Shown here: positions 58,860 to 64,000 of the stretch, in pieces | How positions within the stretch are numbered: position 1 is the first letter of the stretch | Layout of the letters: every line of letters begins with the position of its first letter | Assembly (NCBI GenBank): GCA_036345935.2 | Contig: JADWOT020001713.1 | Coordinates: forward strand, 1 to 64,000 | Direction: 5' to 3' | From: Taenia hydatigena | Lineage: Eukaryota > Platyhelminthes > Cestoda > Cyclophyllidea > Taeniidae | Length of the DNA stretch: 64,000 nucleotides | Notes under the pieces: model-generated | Databases searched by the model: none | The model's input: the letters and a program-made list of their open reading frames with translations, nothing else | Told to the model about the DNA's origin: nothing | Position numbers and translations under genes: made by a program

Positions 58860-60100
58860 CTCTCTCTTCCACCGTTTCAGAGGTGAGAGTCTACGCAGGG
58901 CGATGTATCACATGCATGGGTAATAATGAGGCTGAACCCATCCTAGCGGCTAACTGTAATGTCTAGCTGAGTTTGGTCCACATTTTGCACAACTTTCAAG
59001 ATCCACGGGTCCGTTCACTTCTTAAATTGCCTCTTTTGCAGGACGAAATGGCTTGAGCGATACCTTACAATAAACGCCTCAAATTCGTCAAATTAATTTC
59101 CTCGCATTTAAGGACGAATCTCAATGCCAGCAGGCAACTCAATGCTGCTTTGATTGGTCCCTTCCTTACCCAAAACACTCATGAATTGGTGTCAACCGAA
59201 CCCTGTCCAACTAAGCGAAGTTGCAAGAGAGAGAGAAGGACCAAGAGAAAGCGCAAAAAATTCTGTCGAGAGAAAAAACATTACAGTCTCTCATCATTTT
59301 CGCGTTCTTCTTCTTGTAAGGGTAGGATGAACCCAGACACGGAGTATAGAACTTGTTTTACATGACCTCAATCACTAGAATTCTCAATTGATTTTTATCA
59401 TTCGACTGCAGAAGCTCGATCATTAATCGCGTCTCACTTGAGACGATTAGACCTTTAAAAACGGAAAACGGCAACGATTCAACTCTTGCGCAAAAATTAA
59501 TCACCTACGAATTAAACGCTCTTAGGGTATAGGACCTGAGGTCACATTGAGTTGTAAGTGAAGTACAGAAGTGGCCTCAATCAGGCATTATCATGCAGCA
59601 TTGCTAGTTGCTTTCGCAGGGTTAACCGAGCCCACAATAAATTAGCGTTCGGCAGCCCACTCTCATGGATCGCCTTCCTTTGGGTCGAGCATATATTGCC
59701 TCAGGTCAGCAGTCTTAGGAGAAGTGAAGAACACAACCGATTTCAGACATGCGCCCATTCCGTCTCTCATCGCTGTTATCAAGCTAGACGAAACCCAAGC
59801 CCCAGCTAAATTGTTAACAGGGAACAGTGATGTCGTTTGAAACCTTTTTTTGGACGCACGTCAATGGTAATGGCTGGCGCGAATGATTAGTAACTGTTTT
59901 TGCTTTTATCACCAACCGCTTCGTGATGGCTGACCGCGTACGCCAGATGTCCGACGTGATCTCCAAATCATACCGCTAAGCTCTAACCCAACTTCTACGC
60001 TGTAAATACATTCTCTAACTTTGCTTCATGCTATTGCAGCAGAGATGATATCTGCAATATGCACTGTAGGCCACTAAGTGCGTTGGTAAAAAATAGAGAA
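58860..60100 (+). pseudogene. USP48-like fragment downstream of the live homeobox gene
   Basis: The plus strand reads TVSEVRVYAGRCITCMGNNE, parallel to the exon at 16478-16580. A TTTTGCAG acceptor follows at 59041, then DEMA-TGA (59054-59056)-AIPYNKRLKF. A long open stretch comes next, with a basic run KRSCKRERRTKRKRKK, to TGA near 59363. Alignment with 15.3-16.6 kb (inverted) continues to about 60.1 kb. The catalytic domain is absent. It retains the splice acceptor lost in the other copies, so it may be closest to the ancestor, but the shared TGA and missing 5' part argue against function. Confidence 0.55.
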
Positions 60101-60109
60101 GACGGAATG

Positions 60110-63100
60110 AAGAATAAACGCATTCGGCGTCGCAACATAAAATCTAATGGCTCATCAGAACTAACTCCTACCCTCTGTAGCAAACGTCATATCATTTGGA
60201 AGGTATGAAATCTGCATGGCCGCCTCACGGGAGGCAAGTCAGCGCTTGACAGTCAAGGTAGGTTTGAAGCTACTTAAGGCATGCGTCAACGCATGCTGCC
60301 CTCCCAAAAGCGAATATTTTGTGGTCCTCTGCAGCTATTCTGCAATCATCAGGAGGCAACCGTGGTGTACATTGAGATAGTTTACATCAGGAGCTGTCTA
60401 AAGATCAATGGGAAGGTCATGGTGTCCAAAAGGAGTAAAAAGAGGAGCTTCGTCGTCTCAGTAATTACTCTATGCATCAGTCCAGTGGGTATGTATAGGT
60501 AGTTGTACCTCACCTAGTCCACTGTTAAGCAGAATTTACAAGTCATGTGTTTGTTCCAATACTTCTTGATAGACAAGCGATCCGTTTGGAAAGACTTGAA
60601 TTTGAAGGAGGGAAGGTGGCATTGTAAATAAAATTGTCGCCTAGATCGCCAATGGGATTTGCATGAAAGTGTTGCTATGTCGTGCGCAACTGTGGTGAGG
60701 TGCCTTTTACTTACCCTGCCGCTATAGCATAACGACACCTCTAAAACACGACGTCCCTCTAAAGTCAAAGGTAACAGTTGTACTGGTTAAAAAGCGCCCC
60801 TTATTTTTAAGGGGGGAGTTGAGTGGCTCGGTAAACATTTAATGAAACGGTGGTCTGTCTCACATCGAACAGCATTTGACTCAATAAGGAAAAGTCGCAA
60901 CCAGTAGCTGCTCCATTCTAAATATTTCCTTTTTTTCGTCAATTCTACTGACTTCTGTATTTTATATTTCTTTTGCGGAATAAACCTCTGAGCCGTGCTA
61001 GTAGACCCTCCCTCCTCAGCTGCCCTGCACGTCGGCAATGCATCCCTTTTCCTTTGTCTTGGCGAAGATCTTCAGTTGCTGCGCTTGCCTTAACGCTTCG
61101 ATGAAGCACGAACAGAATGAATAAGCCGAAATCTCTACCTAAACGATGCTTGAGGGTGTCTAAAGTGCTCTATTTTCGTTCTGCACCTCGACCCACTACC
61201 GCGCACACATAGATGAACTTCAAAAGTGGTGGCAAGGAGTGTAATGTCTAAGCCAATCAAACAAAGATAGATACACATTGCGTCCTCCATTCTCTTCATG
61301 TCTTGCCTTTGTAACTTGATCGGGGATAAATAAAACACCGATTCAACAAATTTGTTTTAATCGCATTCAGAGTAAACACATTACTGCATCCAAAATAATG
61401 ACAACTAAGAGGTGATAAAAAGGAAATATCTAGCACCTATAACATTGACACCCACTGATGGCTAACACATTGAAAGCGCTCAAACAAAACGCATGCAAAT
61501 GATTGGAACTCAGCATGCGGTGCCAACTTAATGACTTCAGTAGCACGCTGCGAAGACCGAAGAAGGCAATAGACTTCGGTGGCTCTACTTAAGCTTTTCA
61601 ACCACATACCACTTCACGTGTTCAAATGACAAGTCGCAACGCATTAAAATATTTCTTCTATCAAGCCTTCATTTTTCAGTCTTGAAATTGACTTTCGTAT
61701 TAATTATTGCTGCCAACGCATGAGGGATGATGTAAGAAAAATGATGGCGAGAGGAGAAGCCCACCATTCATGTGCGCATCTTAAGTTACTGACCGCTAGC
61801 TATATCCTTATGATCTGATAATGAGCTTCACAGTCCACCTACATCACGTGACAACTTGTCGGGCAGATCGTGCTAAATCCCCAATCGTGGCGGGGAACGG
61901 ATTTTGTGCTCCTAACTTCTTCTCTACAGAAAGAAGCTCTTGCAGTGCAATAAGCCACTACTTAGAAGTGCGTTTCTTAACAATTCTCGCGATAAATTCT
62001 CTTTTGAGCTTCTCACTCGACTCGCCCCCTCAAGCCTTGATTAGACATTGTCACTGGCAGGTGGACTAGCAGTCGATGTGGGTTTAAAGCTAATCAACTC
62101 ACCGCAAGCGCGCCAGAATAGCATCATCCACTGTCACCATTATTCAGTCAGCTGTCAATACACATACACACTTACAGAAACCCGTATGAACTAGGTCGGT
62201 GAAAAGGACATTTGTTATGCTACCCTCCTTTACATAATTAGACTGCGCGCTCGCCACCTTGTCCTTTAAGGAAGCAACGTTCATCTGGTTGGCCGCTAAA
62301 ATCAAATAGTTCAATCAGACTGACACACGCTGTGGTAAATTGGTGGGGTAGGGAAGGAAACCACTGCTTGTGGAATCGGCAAGATGAGGAAGTGTATCGG
62401 ACAGAGGCGTGACGTGGCCTCACGAAGCTAAGGGTGCATGTGATGCAAATGGGACATTACCAATGGATAGGCGAGGTGTGGTTAGGCCATTTATAGGTTT
62501 TACCTAAATAAATTTCTTTCTCTCTCTCCTTTGTCCTCCGACTTTTCTTCTTCGCATTCAACCTTGCATACATCCCATCACCATTCATCTATCCACTGAT
62601 TTCTTTCTTCATCCCTCCCTCCAACCGATGCCTGCCATTCACTCCCTCCATCATTAAACCCAATTTATACCCCTTTCCCAAAATTTTTTCAGGTCTGCGA
62701 TGCTACCAATGCATGCGCTAGTGACTTGCTTCCAGTTTTACATCGTCCACAGCAATCTTCTCTCACCACCAACTATGCTTGTTCTTTTGCTCACGCAACT
62801 GACCGCAAAAAGTGAGCAACCTTTGTCAAGACAGGTAGACAATGAGGAGCCTACACCACATCTGTGCTCTCTTCGCCTTAGTAACAACTGGGTTAGTTAA
62901 AAGTGGACCTGCAGGACACCGCGGACAGGCGCATGACTGACACTTATGGCTAACACTATTGACTTCATGGTAGGTCGTGATGTGAGCATTCCCAATGGTC
63001 AATGTCTCCCTTTCCTCCTGCCTCCTCTGCGCGTTCTTTTTTCCTCACCCGACCTCCCACACACTAGTCTACATCCGTTGTCTTGTCTTTTCTGCTCTTC

Positions 63101-64000
63101 TCTTAATTATCTCCCATGCATTCCAAGTGCATGTGTCTTTCTTCCATGTTGCCTCCTTTACCACCCTCTTCGTCTTCTTTTATGCTCTCTATGTGAATAT
63201 GTGCTTCAGCCTAATTGACTGGTCTGTCGTTTGAACGTACTGCTAAGCAGCGGGTAGGACAGCAGCGAGACGATGCATACTCTTCACTTACCCACTTCTG
63301 ATTAATTCTCTTGACATTTGAGATCATTGTCCATCAGAAAAAGGGTCCGGTCTGATGGTGGGCGTAGTATTTAGCCGATTGTTGCACATCTGACCACATG
63401 TTGTGTGTTGATGTTGTAGACGGTACAGTAAATTTCAGCAGGAGGAATACCTTTGCTCAAGTAAATGGTGTCACGGAAAGCGGTAGTGACGCGGCATTTA
63501 AATCTTAAACAGGAGGAATGGATTGATGAATGGAATGGGAGAATGGGTAAAGTATTGATGCATGGATGGATGCAGGGTAGATATGCGATTAATAGCTGGA
63601 TTAAGAAGTGCGGATCTAATGTGAGCTGAACTTCAAGTCAAATATCTAATGCCCGATTTCGGGATTATGAATGGATATTTTGTGAATAGAATGTGGTGCA
63701 GGCTTCATATTCCAACCCGCTTAACAAAAGTTAGTCACGTTGTGCCAGTATTTATGTGTGCAAAGGGAATGTTACCGATGGTGAGAGAAGTTTGCTGTAA
63801 ATGGTGCAATTGAAGAAAACGACGAACAAATAAAACTGAAGGTGTGGTGAAATGTTACCTTAAGGAGTGAAATAACAGCACAACAAATGGTTCCATGATA
63901 AGAGGGGTTGATGGGAATCGTTTCAGTGAGAGAAGAGTGGAAGGGAGTGATCGGTGGCTCGATGCATGGGAATGGGTTGAAAGATAAGTTAGATGAAATG
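60110..64000. other. No gene recognised
   Basis: Frames of up to 90 codons are scattered over both strands. There is a 7-bp perfect hairpin (GCATGCG/CGCATGC) at 60279-60296. A CT-rich stretch at 62510-62680 and a GA-rich, GATG-rich stretch from 63500 to the end may be distant inverted relatives, but alignment is weak. Confidence 0.4.

Overview
The window looks like nuclear DNA of a parasitic flatworm, most likely a taeniid tapeworm (Echinococcus or Taenia). The reasons are intron-rich genes with GT/AG splice sites, very short in-frame exons, AATAAA poly(A) signals, moderate GC content, and a 790-bp LTR element that looks like the Taeniidae TRIM family. The organism is an inference; nothing in the sequence names it. 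There are no operons, ribosome-binding sites or CRISPR arrays.

Only two genes look intact. The first (3818-6883, +) is a secreted or membrane-anchored protein of unknown function. It has a TATA/CCAAT promoter, a signal-peptide exon, a chain of 3'-proximal micro-exons (18, 57 and 12 nt) joined in phase 1, and a hydrophobic last exon. A roughly 90-bp pyrimidine-rich minisatellite follows it. Two coding exons of a possible relative lie at 11.24-11.62 kb. The second (56359-57949, +) is a divergent homeobox gene with three exons and an intron exactly between homeodomain residues 44 and 45. Its reading frame continues 62 codons past a TGA.

Most of the remaining sequence is decayed, repeatedly duplicated gene material. 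The homeobox gene has two dead relatives (23.7-25.07 kb, +; 26.9-27.6 kb, -). A ubiquitin-specific protease of the USP48 type survives only as pieces (15.3-18.4, 26.6-26.8 and 29.7-30.7 kb on -; 58.9-60.1 kb on +). At two places a homeobox copy is followed on the same strand by a USP piece, so the pair was copied as one unit. Three USP copies share a TGA at the same codon. A further relic sits just upstream of the live homeobox gene.

Other structure: a 3.6-4 kb inverted duplication (34.9-38.55 and 48.54-52.56 kb) around a 10-kb spacer, with partial extra copies at 1-0.4, 11.7-12.9 and 52.64-53.39 kb; a direct duplication (segments G and D) at 18.5-20.9 and 40.2-47.0 kb; a tandem repeat C at 42.1-43.3 kb; a complete TRIM at 19200-19989; and a related solo LTR at 40737-40925 whose empty site is preserved in the paralogous segment. 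The stretches 12.9-15.3, 20.9-23.7, 25.1-26.6, 28.7-29.7, 30.7-34.7, 43.3-46.3, 47.0-48.5 and 60.1-64.0 kb hold no gene I can support. All repeat boundaries were found by eye and are approximate.
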